A stretch of 64,000 nucleotides of DNA from Gammaproteobacteria bacterium (GTDB lineage Bacteria; Pseudomonadota; Gammaproteobacteria; Steroidobacterales; GCA-2729495), in contig CP054183.1 of assembly GCA_015709695.1 (NCBI GenBank), positions 1,786,992 through 1,850,991 on the forward strand, in the 5' to 3' direction. Under the pieces are notes generated by a model. That model was not told the DNA's origin. It saw nothing but the letters and a program-made list of their open reading frames with translations, and searched no databases. Made by a program: the position numbers and the translations under genes. Of the stretch, positions 51,595 to 59,373 are shown piece after piece (position 1 is the first letter of the stretch; the number at the start of each line of letters is the position of its first letter).

Positions 51595-53781
51595 ATGAAG
51601 ATCCGCAGTCAGGTCACCGTGCTGGCAGCAGTGATGGTGGCCGCAGCCGGCACCGGCCCGGCGTTCGCCGTCGACGAAATCGTCGTCACCGCGCAGCGTC
51701 GCGCCGAGAACCTGCAGGAGGTGCCGCTGGCGGTGAGCGCCTTCGACAGCGGTACCATCGACCGGCTGCAGATCAATACCGTGAAGGACATCGGCCAGAA
51801 TGTGCCCAACCTGCAGACCTACACCGTGACCGCGGGCTCGCAGTCCATGCAGGTGTTCAGCCGCGGCGCCAGCGTGCAGAACCCGGCGTTCAACACCGCG
51901 GAGTCCCCGGTCGGCATCTACATCGACGATGTCTACTTCGGGCGGCTGGGCAGCGCCAACCTCGACCTGACCGACCTCGAGCGCATCGAGGTGCTGCGCG
52001 GCCCGCAGGGCACCCTCTACGGCAGGAACACCATTGCCGGCGCCATCAAGCTCGTCAGCCGCACACCCGGTGACGAGACCTGGCTCAATGCCTCGGCCGG
52101 CTACGGCAACTACGACACCCTGAAGCTGACCGGGTCGGTGGGCGGGCCCATCGAGGACGGCGCGCTGGCCGGCTCCATCTCCGCGGTGTACGAGGATCGC
52201 GGCCGCGGCTGGCAGGACAACCCCGTGACCGGCAACGAGCCGGGCGAGCACGAGAACTTCGTGGTCCGCGGCAAGCTGCACTGGTACGGCACCGAGGGGC
52301 TCGACATCGTCGTCAGCGCCTGGGGCGCCAACCTCGAGAACGACGGCTACAACGGCGTGCCCTGGGACACGGCGCCGGCGGCCGCGCCCTCGGGCGAGGA
52401 CAGCGGTGGCCCGCTGGGCGGCCATTTCTACGACACCCTGGTCGCCAGGGACAGCGTCAACTACGGCAACAGCGACCAGGCCGGTGGCTCGATCAACCTG
52501 TCCTACGACTTCGGTGGCGTGACGCTGCGCTCCATCACCGGCCTCACCAGCACCGATGACCAGTTCGGCTTCGACCTGGCCGGCGGCGGCACCGGCAGCT
52601 TCCCGCTGCCCTCGCCGGGCCTCGAGACCGGCAACAATGGCCTGCTGATCGCCTCCGACGCCAGCATGAACAGCTGGAGCGAGGAGCTGCAGCTGCTCGG
52701 CTCGGCCTTCGACAGGCGCCTCGACTGGCTGGTCGGGCTCTTCTACCTCAACGAGGATGGCCAGCAGAAATACTCCGGCCACTGGACCGTGGCCGGGCCG
52801 TTCGCCATCAGCGACTTCACCGAAGCCTCGCAGTCCGACACCGACAGCTATGCCGCCTTTGCCGAGGGCACCTGGCATTTCACGGACCGCTTCTCCGTCG
52901 TCGCCGGCGTGCGCTACACCGACAGTGAGAAGGACCTCGACAGCGTCTGCACGGGTACGAGCTGCGTGGCGGCGCCGGATGGCTCCAATGCGGTACACCT
53001 GGACGATTCCTTCGACGAAACCACGTTCAAGCTCGGCGCCAATTACCAGCTGAACGACACCACCCTGCTCTACCTGACCTTCGCCCAGGGCTTCCAGGCC
53101 GGTGGCTACCAGACCCTGTGCCTGGGCAACATGAGCTGCGCCGGCGTGGTGTACGACTCCGAGACCGTCGATTCCTACGAAGCAGGCGTCAAGACCGAGC
53201 TGTTCGACCGCAAGCTGCGCCTCAATGCGGCCGGTTTCTACGCCATGTACGACGACATCCAGCAGACCGAGCAGCGCTTCGGCGCCTTCCCGCAGGCCAA
53301 CGTCGGCGACATCGACGTCTACGGCATCGAGCTGGAAGCCAACTGGACGCCGAGCGATGCGCTGAGCATCTTCGGCCACCTGGGCTGGCAGGAAAGCGGC
53401 GATTACGACCACCTGGCACCGGCCGCGCAGGCGAAGAAGAACTACGACCTGCCGTCCAACCCCAAGCTGCAGGGCAAGGTCGGCTTCGTCTACACCATGG
53501 GCGTCTCCGACCTGGTGGAGTTCTTCTACGGCGCCGACATCTTCTACAGCGACGACTACTACACGACGGCGGACAACTCGCTGAAGATCGACAGCTACGC
53601 TCGGCTGAACGGCCAGGTCGGCATCGGCGCCCCCGACCAGCACTGGCAGGTCGTGCTGACGGGCCGCAACATCACCGACGAGGAAGACATGGTGTCGGGC
53701 ATCTATGTCCCGGGCTTCACCAACATCCGCACGCCGCTGCCGCCGTCGGAGTTCATGCTGACCTTCAAGTACAGGTACTGA
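51595..53781 (+). CDS. TonB-dependent outer-membrane receptor
   Basis: Outer-membrane gated barrel of 728 residues. The signal peptide (1-25) is followed by a TonB-box-like DEIVVTAQRRAENLQEVP, a plug domain with YIDDVYFGRLGSANLDL and ERIEVLRGPQGTLYGRNTIAGAIK, and a 22-strand-type barrel ending in FMLTFKYRY with the terminal aromatic. ATG at 51595 follows an AGGGGGA stretch. It resembles the large receptor class of sphingomonads and relatives used for xenobiotics, sugars or siderophores. Beside a Rieske/hydrolase operon it probably imports the compound degraded. A terminator follows. Confidence 0.92.
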   Translation: MKIRSQVTVLAAVMVAAAGTGPAFAVDEIVVTAQRRAENLQEVPLAVSAFDSGTIDRLQINTVKDIGQNVPNLQTYTVTAGSQSMQVFSRGASVQNPAFNTAESPVGIYIDDVYFGRLGSANLDLTDLERIEVLRGPQGTLYGRNTIAGAIKLVSRTPGDETWLNASAGYGNYDTLKLTGSVGGPIEDGALAGSISAVYEDRGRGWQDNPVTGNEPGEHENFVVRGKLHWYGTEGLDIVVSAWGANLENDGYNGVPWDTAPAAAPSGEDSGGPLGGHFYDTLVARDSVNYGNSDQAGGSINLSYDFGGVTLRSITGLTSTDDQFGFDLAGGGTGSFPLPSPGLETGNNGLLIASDASMNSWSEELQLLGSAFDRRLDWLVGLFYLNEDGQQKYSGHWTVAGPFAISDFTEASQSDTDSYAAFAEGTWHFTDRFSVVAGVRYTDSEKDLDSVCTGTSCVAAPDGSNAVHLDDSFDETTFKLGANYQLNDTTLLYLTFAQGFQAGGYQTLCLGNMSCAGVVYDSETVDSYEAGVKTELFDRKLRLNAAGFYAMYDDIQQTEQRFGAFPQANVGDIDVYGIELEANWTPSDALSIFGHLGWQESGDYDHLAPAAQAKKNYDLPSNPKLQGKVGFVYTMGVSDLVEFFYGADIFYSDDYYTTADNSLKIDSYARLNGQVGIGAPDQHWQVVLTGRNITDEEDMVSGIYVPGFTNIRTPLPPSEFMLTFKYRY

Positions 53782-53811
53782 CCGCCGCGAGGCAGCAGCA
53801 GCCAACGGAAC

Positions 53812-53839
53812 AGGGGCGCCACGGCGCCCCTTTTCCTTT
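53812..53839 (+). terminator. Intrinsic terminator after the TonB-dependent receptor
   Basis: GC stem ggggcgcc / ggcgcccc (53813-53830) followed directly by ttttccttt. This is the clearest rho-independent terminator in the window, 31 bases after the receptor stop. Confidence 0.85.
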
Positions 53840-53925
53840 CGCGTAGAATTTGCCGCTCCGACCGGCAGCAGGCTCCATGATCCCCACCCTCATCCAGCAG
53901 CCCCGCGCCCGGCGCCCCTGATGCC

Positions 53926-56400
53926 ATGACCGGCGCCAGCCACTGCTTCCATTGCGGCGCGGCCCTGCGCGAGGCGCCCGTGCACCGGCTGGTGGTCGAC
54001 GGCCGGCAGGTGGCACTGTGCGGCCCGGCCTGCCACGAGATCGCGAGCCGCATCGTCGAAGACGGTCTCGAGGGCTTCTACCGCTTCCGCAGCGGCCCGG
54101 TGCCGCCCAGTGGCGCAGCAGCCGAGGCGACGCGCTGGGCCACCTATGACCGGCCGGTCCTGCAGCGCGAATTCGTGGTGGATCGCGCCGACGGCAGCCG
54201 CGAGGCACAGCTGCTGGTGCAGGGCGTGCGCTGTGCCGCCTGCTCATGGCTGATCGAGCGCGCCATGACCGGCGTGCCGGGCGTGCGCGGCATCAGTGTC
54301 GATCCGCTGACGACGCGCACCCGCCTGGCCTGGGATCCGGCCAGGACGACGCTGTCGACGCTGCTGGCACGCATCGCGGCGCTCGGCTACGACCCCTGCC
54401 CCTTCACCGACGACGAGGGCGACCGGGCCGCGGCGCAGGAACGCAACCAGGCGCTGCGGCAGCTGGTCGTCGCCGGCTTCGGCATGTCGGCGGTGATGAG
54501 CTATGCCACCGCCATCTACCTTGGCGCCACCCAGGGCATGGACGCGCAGACCGCGCACTTCCTGCGCCTGGTCAGCCTGCTGGTGGCGACACCGGTGGTG
54601 TTCTACTCCGCCACGCCGTTCTTCGCCGGCGCCTGGCGCGGGCTGCGCAACCTGCACCCGGGCATGGACCTGCCGGTGGCACTGGCCATCGCCGCCAGCT
54701 ACGCCGCCAGCGTCTGGAACACGTTCGCCAACGAGGGCGAGGTCTATTTCGACTCCGCAGTGATGTTCGTGTTTTTTCTCTCCGCCGCCCGCTTCCTGGA
54801 AATGGCCGGGCGCCACCGCGCCTCGAGCCTGACCGGTGCCCTGGCACGCCACCTGCCGCGGGTGGCGACACGCCTCGTGGCAGGCCGGGGCGAGGCCGTT
54901 GCCGTGGCCGAGCTCGAACCCGGGGACCTGGTGCTGGTGCAGCCCGGGCAGGCCTTCCCGGTGGACGGCCTGCTCGAAAGCGACGGCGCGCGCGTGGACG
55001 AATCCCTGCTCACCGGTGAATCCCGCCCGCTGCGGCGCGAGCGCGGCGAGCGCATCATCGCCGGCAGCATCAACCTGCTCGCCGCGGCCACCGTGCGCGT
55101 GGAACGCACCGGCGCCGGGACCGTGCTCGCGCAGATCAGCCAGCTGATCACCTCGGCGCGCGCCGAGCGGCCGCGGCTGGTGCAGCTCGCCGACCGTGTC
55201 GGCGCCTGGTTCGTGACGGCGGTGCTGGTGCTCGCGGCGCTGGTGGGCGTGGCCTGGTGGGCCATCGAGCCGGACCGGGCCTTCGAGGTGGTGCTGTCAG
55301 TGCTGGTGGTCACCTGCCCCTGCGCGCTGGCGCTGGCGACGCCGGCCGCCTTCACCGTGGGCATGAGCGCGCTGGCACGCCAGGGCGTGCTGCTGCGCCG
55401 GGCCGGAGCGCTGGAGGTGCTGGGCCGGGTCACCGACATGGTGTTCGACAAGACCGGCACGCTCACCGAGCATGCCACCGGCATCCAGCACATCGAGGCG
55501 CTGGACGGCGGCGACCCGCAGCAGGCGCTGGCGGCGGCCGCGGCGCTGGAGTCCCGCTCGGAGCACCCGCTGGCGCGCGCCTTCCCGAAGCCCGCGGGAA
55601 CACCCGATGTCGCCGGGGTGCGTGCCGTGCCCGGCCGCGGCATCGAAGGCCGGGTGGACGGCGAGCCGCTGCGCCTCGGCTCGCGCGAGTTCGCCCTCGG
55701 TCTTGCTGCACAGGCCACGGCTGCTGCCGGCAACGAGCCGGAACAGGAGCTGCAGTCCGTCTACCTCGGCGACGCCCGCGGCCTGCGGGCGCGCTTCGAC
55801 ATCGCCGAGCAGCTGCGGCCCGGGACGGCCGAGGCGCTGCAGGCCCTGGCCCGCGAGTCGGTGACGGTGGCCATCGCCAGCGGCGACCAGCCGGGCCCGG
55901 TGCGCGCCGTGGCACGCCGTCTCGGCATCGGGCGCTACACCGCGCAGCTGCAGCCCCAGGACAAGCTCGCCCTGGTGCGCGGCCTGCAGCAGCAGGGCCG
56001 CACCGTCGCCATGGTGGGCGATGGCATCAACGATTCCCCGGTGCTGGCCGGCGCGGACGTCTCCATCGCCATCGGCAGCGGCACCTCGCTGGCGCAGCAC
56101 GCCGCCGACTGCGTGCTGGTCGGTGCCGGCATCGGCGCGCTGCCGCGGGCCGTGGCGCTGGCGCGGCGCACCCTGCGCATCGTGCGCCAGAACCTCGCCT
56201 GGGCGCTGGCCTACAACGCCATCGCCGTGCCGCTCGCCGCGCTGGGCCTGCTGGCGCCGTGGGTGGCGGCGATCGGCATGTCGGCGAGCTCGCTGCTGGT
56301 CACCTTCAATGCGCTGCGGCTCGGCCGGCTGCCCGCCGCGCCGGCAGCCGCCGCGGCTGAGGCTGCGCCCGGCACCAGCACCGACGGAGTCGCCGCGTGA
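53926..56400 (+). CDS. ccoI: Copper-translocating P-type ATPase for cbb3 oxidase assembly
   Basis: CcoI/FixI-type P1B ATPase of 824 residues needed to load copper into cbb3 cytochrome oxidase. In order: N-terminal zinc-finger-like cysteines (CFHCG, CGPAC), a heavy-metal-associated domain with GVRCAACSW, transmembrane helices, the actuator LTGESRP, the channel motif TCPCALALATPAA, the phosphorylation site DKTGTLT and GDGINDSPVL. The extra N-terminal cysteine domain separates CcoI from CopA. Its stop overlaps the start of ccoS, as in other fix/cco clusters, but ccoNOP, ccoG and ccoH are not in the window. Confidence 0.92.
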   Translation: MTGASHCFHCGAALREAPVHRLVVDGRQVALCGPACHEIASRIVEDGLEGFYRFRSGPVPPSGAAAEATRWATYDRPVLQREFVVDRADGSREAQLLVQGVRCAACSWLIERAMTGVPGVRGISVDPLTTRTRLAWDPARTTLSTLLARIAALGYDPCPFTDDEGDRAAAQERNQALRQLVVAGFGMSAVMSYATAIYLGATQGMDAQTAHFLRLVSLLVATPVVFYSATPFFAGAWRGLRNLHPGMDLPVALAIAASYAASVWNTFANEGEVYFDSAVMFVFFLSAARFLEMAGRHRASSLTGALARHLPRVATRLVAGRGEAVAVAELEPGDLVLVQPGQAFPVDGLLESDGARVDESLLTGESRPLRRERGERIIAGSINLLAAATVRVERTGAGTVLAQISQLITSARAERPRLVQLADRVGAWFVTAVLVLAALVGVAWWAIEPDRAFEVVLSVLVVTCPCALALATPAAFTVGMSALARQGVLLRRAGALEVLGRVTDMVFDKTGTLTEHATGIQHIEALDGGDPQQALAAAAALESRSEHPLARAFPKPAGTPDVAGVRAVPGRGIEGRVDGEPLRLGSREFALGLAAQATAAAGNEPEQELQSVYLGDARGLRARFDIAEQLRPGTAEALQALARESVTVAIASGDQPGPVRAVARRLGIGRYTAQLQPQDKLALVRGLQQQGRTVAMVGDGINDSPVLAGADVSIAIGSGTSLAQHAADCVLVGAGIGALPRAVALARRTLRIVRQNLAWALAYNAIAVPLAALGLLAPWVAAIGMSASSLLVTFNALRLGRLPAAPAAAAAEAAPGTSTDGVAA

Positions 56401-56561
56401 ACAGCCTCTACCTGCTGATTCCCCTCGGCCTCATGCTGCTGGTCGCCGCGGTCGCCGCCTTCTTCTGGGCAGTGCGCAACGGGCAGTTCGACGACCTGGA
56501 GACGCCAGCCTGGCGTATCCCGATGGATGATGACGGGCGGCCGCCTAAACGAGGGGAATAG
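56397..56561 (+). CDS. ccoS: cbb3-type cytochrome oxidase assembly protein CcoS
   Basis: Small single-pass membrane protein of 54 residues. It starts at GTG 56397, overlapping the ccoI stop (GTGA), and reads MNSLYLLIPLGLMLLVAAVA, then FFWAVRNGQFDDLETPAWRI and a short acidic-basic tail. The WAVRNGQFDDLE stretch is diagnostic for CcoS. It is needed for cofactor insertion into cbb3 oxidase. Its length makes it easy to miss. Confidence 0.92.
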   Translation: MNSLYLLIPLGLMLLVAAVAAFFWAVRNGQFDDLETPAWRIPMDDDGRPPKRGE

Positions 56562-56791
56562 TTGCCTGCGCGACAGGCAATCCGGGCCTGTCGACTCCAT
56601 TGCCCTTCGGGGTCGCCACACAACCACCAATGCCCTGCTCGGCCAGATCGGCGCCGACGAGCGCCGCCCGTTAGCCTTGAGCCTGTGCCTGGAGCGGCGT
56701 CTGGAGCAGATCGAGCGCCTGAGCCCCCAAGCCCAGGCAGCAGCACGTCCTGGAGATGCTTGACGGCACGCTCGCCCGGGCCGCACGATAA
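56562..56791 (+). pseudogene. Degenerate remnant, probably C-terminus of an HTH-type regulator
   Basis: No intact gene. Around 56690-56791 the frame gives LERRLEQIERLSPQAQ, and after a one-base shift QHVLEMLDGTLARAAR and a stop. This is similar to the tail encoded at 56985 (LQQISSLPPEERHQILQLVD), and both recall the C-termini of XRE-type regulators. It appears to be a decayed fragment at the edge of the accessory island. Confidence 0.35.
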
Positions 56792-56802
56792 TCGAAGCCA
56801 CC

Positions 56803-56988
56803 ATGCACGCCCACTCTGCCAAGCAAGACGCCATCCACGCCATCGAGCGGCTCCCCGACGACGTGCCCCTCGATGAGATCGTCCACCGGCTCTACGTCAT
56901 GGGGAAGATTCAGCAGGGCCTGAAGAACATCGACGCCGGCCGCACCGTCAGCGCCGACGAGCTCGCCCGCGAGATCGAAGCCTGGTGA
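56803..56988 (+). CDS. Antitoxin-like small protein (orphan)
   Basis: Protein of 61 residues with the pattern AIERLPDDVPLDEIVHRLYVMGKIQQGLKNIDAGRTVSADELAREIEAW. This resembles small antitoxins paired with RelE/ParE toxins; the VSADELAREI end is typical. No RelE-like gene follows: the next frame starts at GTG 56985 inside its stop codon and encodes a helical fragment. It is thus probably an orphan antitoxin. The ribosome-binding site is weak. Confidence 0.55.
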   Translation: MHAHSAKQDAIHAIERLPDDVPLDEIVHRLYVMGKIQQGLKNIDAGRTVSADELAREIEAW

Positions 56989-57182
56989 GGATGCTCGATA
57001 AGGCGATTGATACCCGCATGCAGCGCCGCCTGCAGCAGATCTCCAGTCTGCCGCCGGAGGAGCGCCACCAGATCCTGCAGCTCGTCGATGCGTTCATCGA
57101 GCGCGGGCAACTCAAGCGCCGCGCCACCCAGGGCGAGCGCACGAACGAACGACTCGGTGAACGCGCCGCAGCGCGCGCCTGA
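56985..57182 (+). CDS. Short helical protein, possible truncated regulator
   Basis: Frame of 65 residues starting GTG at 56985 (overlapping the antitoxin TGA) or ATG at 56991. The core RLQQISSLPPEERHQILQLVDAFIERGQLKRR looks like the C-terminal helix pair of XRE-family regulators, without their HTH domain. It is intact but short, so it may be a truncated gene or a small real protein in the island. A related frameshifted fragment lies at 56690-56791. Confidence 0.4.
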   Translation: MRMLDKAIDTRMQRRLQQISSLPPEERHQILQLVDAFIERGQLKRRATQGERTNERLGERAAARA

Positions 57183-57193
57183 AGGAGACCGCC

Positions 57194-57427
57194 ATGACCA
57201 ACATCACTGTCCGGCTGCCCGACGATCTCGCCCGCCAGGCCCAGTCCGCCGGACTGCTTCGCGATGAGGCGATCGCCGCGCTGCTGCGCGATGCGATGCG
57301 CAAGCGCCAGGTCGACCAGCTCTTCGACACCATGGGCAAGCTCGCCACGCTCGAACCTGCCCTGACCGAGGCCGAGATCGACGCCGAGATCGCCGCCGCC
57401 CGCGCCGACCGTGCGCGTCGTCGCTGA
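57194..57427 (+). CDS. VapB-type antitoxin for the downstream PIN toxin
   Basis: Protein of 77 residues beginning MTNITVRLPDDLARQAQSAG, the ribbon-helix-helix-like start of many antitoxins, with a C-terminal acidic/Ala helix (LTEAEIDAEIAAARADRARRR) expected to wrap the toxin. A good AAGGAG ribosome-binding site lies upstream. It overlaps the PIN gene by 17 bases, the usual antitoxin-first arrangement. Confidence 0.8.
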   Translation: MTNITVRLPDDLARQAQSAGLLRDEAIAALLRDAMRKRQVDQLFDTMGKLATLEPALTEAEIDAEIAAARADRARRR

Positions 57428-57833
57428 CACCAACACCGTCGTCTCGGCGTTCCTCTGGGGTGGATTACCCGCCGAGGTCCTCGTCACCGCGCGTGAAGGG
57501 CGCATCACGCTGCTCACCAGCGCCGCGCTGCTTGCCGAGCTCGAGGACGTACTCGCGCGTGAGAAGTTCGCTGCCCGCATCGCCCAGGTCGGCAGCTCCG
57601 CGGCGCAGATGATCGCCGGCTACCGCGCATTGGCCACGCCCGTGCGGCCCGCCGTGATCGATCCCACCGCGCACGACCCTGACGATGATCACGTCCTCGC
57701 CTGCGCCCTCGGCGCACAGGCCGCCCTCATCGTTACCCGCGACCGCGATCTGCTCACCCTCGGCACGTTCCGCGACATCCGCATCCTCGCCGCCCGCGAG
57801 ACGCTCGACCTCATCGCCACCGCCGCACGCTGA
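57411..57833 (+). CDS. PIN domain toxin (VapC-like, PIN family)
   Basis: Protein of 140 residues starting GTG at 57411. The PIN nuclease acidic residues are visible: Asp6 in VADTNTVVSAFLWGG, Glu in LLAELEDVL, and the C-terminal DPDDDHVLACAL with VTRDRDLLTLG. The N-terminal DTNTVVSAFLWGGLP is characteristic of the PIN-family toxins annotated as toxin-antitoxin components. Expected activity is Mg2+-dependent RNA cleavage, neutralised by the overlapping antitoxin. Confidence 0.88.
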   Translation: MRVVADTNTVVSAFLWGGLPAEVLVTAREGRITLLTSAALLAELEDVLAREKFAARIAQVGSSAAQMIAGYRALATPVRPAVIDPTAHDPDDDHVLACALGAQAALIVTRDRDLLTLGTFRDIRILAARETLDLIATAAR

Positions 57834-57907
57834 GCCGCCCCTGGGGCCATTTGGGCCACAACGCTTAGCCGATGGCTATCCTGCATCGCTCAACCAACGG
57901 CGCACAC

Positions 57908-58498
57908 CTACAACCCGGCGCGCTCCTTGGCGAGCGCCAGCTTCTTTAGTTCCGCGGGAGTAAGGCGCGCGAGGATTCTCTCGTAGAGGTCAGCGGCTTG
58001 GCGATAGTCGCCGCTGCGGAAGGCAGCCTCGGCCTTCGGGCGCATCTGCCCGGCAAGCACATCCAATGCGTACCCTTCCGCCCACGATTTCCGCTGTTGA
58101 TCGAGAGCCGCAAAGAAAACCGGATCGCCGCTCAGTGCCCGTTCGCCGTACTGCTTCACCAACCCTTCCAGCTGCGCAAGGCCCTCCTGGATCCCCTGCG
58201 CGGTGGTCGACTGAAAGTTCCGGTACTTCGCCGCCGCCTCTGGGTCCGCGATCCGGATCAGCTCCTCGATTGAGTAGCGAGTCCCCGACCGGGTGATTTC
58301 GAAGCCGATCTCGAACGACTGCCGGCCATGGTAGATAGCGACTTCGAGATCACCACTTGCGTAGCGCACAAGGGTCGGTAACGACTCCACTTCACTGAAC
58401 CCCAACCCGCCGAGGAAAGCAAAGTGCTTGCTCACGGCATCGGCGAAGTTTAGTCGCGTTCTCTCACGCCCGACCTGATTGCTCGCGCTCATGTTCAT
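57908..58498 (-). CDS. Putative immunity protein for the displaced Rhs toxin tail
   Basis: Cytosolic protein of 196 residues. Its ATG overlaps the stop of the toxin-tail fragment (ATGA), the typical toxin-immunity junction. It begins with a compact alpha/beta part (YASGDLEVAIYHGRQSFEIGFEI) and ends with TPR-like helices (AEAAFRSGDYRQAADLYERILARLTPAELKKL). No named immunity family is recognised. Base composition looks less GC-rich than in the core genes, consistent with acquisition. It converges on the PIN gene. Confidence 0.65.
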   Translation of the reverse strand: MNMSASNQVGRERTRLNFADAVSKHFAFLGGLGFSEVESLPTLVRYASGDLEVAIYHGRQSFEIGFEITRSGTRYSIEELIRIADPEAAAKYRNFQSTTAQGIQEGLAQLEGLVKQYGERALSGDPVFFAALDQQRKSWAEGYALDVLAGQMRPKAEAAFRSGDYRQAADLYERILARLTPAELKKLALAKERAGL

Positions 58499-58791
58499 GG
58501 CACCGGCGGCATCCAGTAGCCTGAATTCGAGTCGAAGGTCCAGCCTCGATCCCTGAGTAGATTCCGCTCCGCGTTCAGGAACACGCCACCGCTGTCGCCG
58601 GGCGAGGCATCTCGAATCGGCTGCCCTCGTCGCATTTCCTCTCGTAGAACACCGGAGTTTCGTTTCCAGTTAGCTTGCGGGCTGCCAAGGTCACCCTTCA
58701 GGCGATCCAACAGTGATCGCTCGCCCTTCGCCAGATTCCCAAGGTCCTTGGTGCGACCAATAACGGTCGTTGTTCCCCTTGCGGCAACAAA
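58495..58791 (-). pseudogene. Displaced C-terminal toxin tail of an Rhs/polymorphic toxin
   Basis: Open frame with no Rhs core and no good start, directly after the stop of the upstream immunity gene. It reads GTTTVIGRTKDLGNLAKGER, then LGSPQANWKRNSGVLREEMRRG, IRDASPGD and LLRDRGWTFDSNSGYW. This is the pattern of variable C-terminal toxin domains found after Rhs or CDI cores. I infer an old toxin tip left behind when a new one recombined in. It may be silent, expressed from an internal TTG at 58710, or used as a recombination cassette. Confidence 0.7.
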
Positions 58792-59367
58792 CTACGCCGG
58801 CTCGACGCGGAACTCGACTTCTCCTCCAGAGAACTGCTTCAAGACCTTCGCGGAGCCAGGGACGGCAGCGCCGACTTGGATGTCGTTCCAGCGCTTTTGA
58901 CCTCCACCGGATAGCGGTTGCACGACGACGTGACTACTGTCCGAGCGGCGCTTCAGATCGCTTCTGAGCCGTCTGAAGAGGGCACCCAAGGCGGCGTAGC
59001 GCGAGTCGTCACCGTAGTCGGACTCCCGCATGATCGCGAGGCGTCCCTGAAGTAGCGTACGGCCATCTTTCGCGAGCAGGCTTGGAACCAATTGCACGGC
59101 GTACGTGCGCCGTAAGTCCAGTTCGCGTCGATCACCCGCAACTCGCCAATGAGGCTCTGGGCACAGCCGCGGGTCGCCCAAGAAGAGCTGAACCGAGTCA
59201 TCAGCCCCCGTAAACCAAGACGACTGCAGTGCCGCAGGCTTGACCAGATCTGCGTTGCGGCCGACTTGCCAGATAACAAGCCACAATCCGAGTTCCGCGC
59301 AGACGTGCTTGACCCAAGCAGCCAACTCATCGGGCATCCAGAAGAACTCTTGATTTAGCTTGCTCAT
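58792..59367 (-). CDS. Putative immunity protein for the Rhs toxin
   Basis: Cytosolic protein of 191 residues starting six bases after the Rhs stop. It opens with MSKLNQEFFWMPDELAAWVKHV, then alternating beta stretches (GLWLVIWQVGRNADLV, DSVQLFLGDPRL) and a charged C-terminal half. No named family is recognised. Position directly behind the variable end of the Rhs gene is the basis for the immunity call. Its stop TAG is in frame with the toxin-tail remnant that follows. Confidence 0.65.
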   Translation of the reverse strand: MSKLNQEFFWMPDELAAWVKHVCAELGLWLVIWQVGRNADLVKPAALQSSWFTGADDSVQLFLGDPRLCPEPHWRVAGDRRELDLRRTYAVQLVPSLLAKDGRTLLQGRLAIMRESDYGDDSRYAALGALFRRLRSDLKRRSDSSHVVVQPLSGGGQKRWNDIQVGAAVPGSAKVLKQFSGGEVEFRVEPA

Positions 59368-59373
59368 CGGCAG

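Noticed and set aside
50014..53805. Long minus-strand frame opposite the TonB-dependent receptor
   Set aside because: The receptor on the plus strand has a signal peptide, plug and barrel; the opposite frame has none and spans a promoter region.
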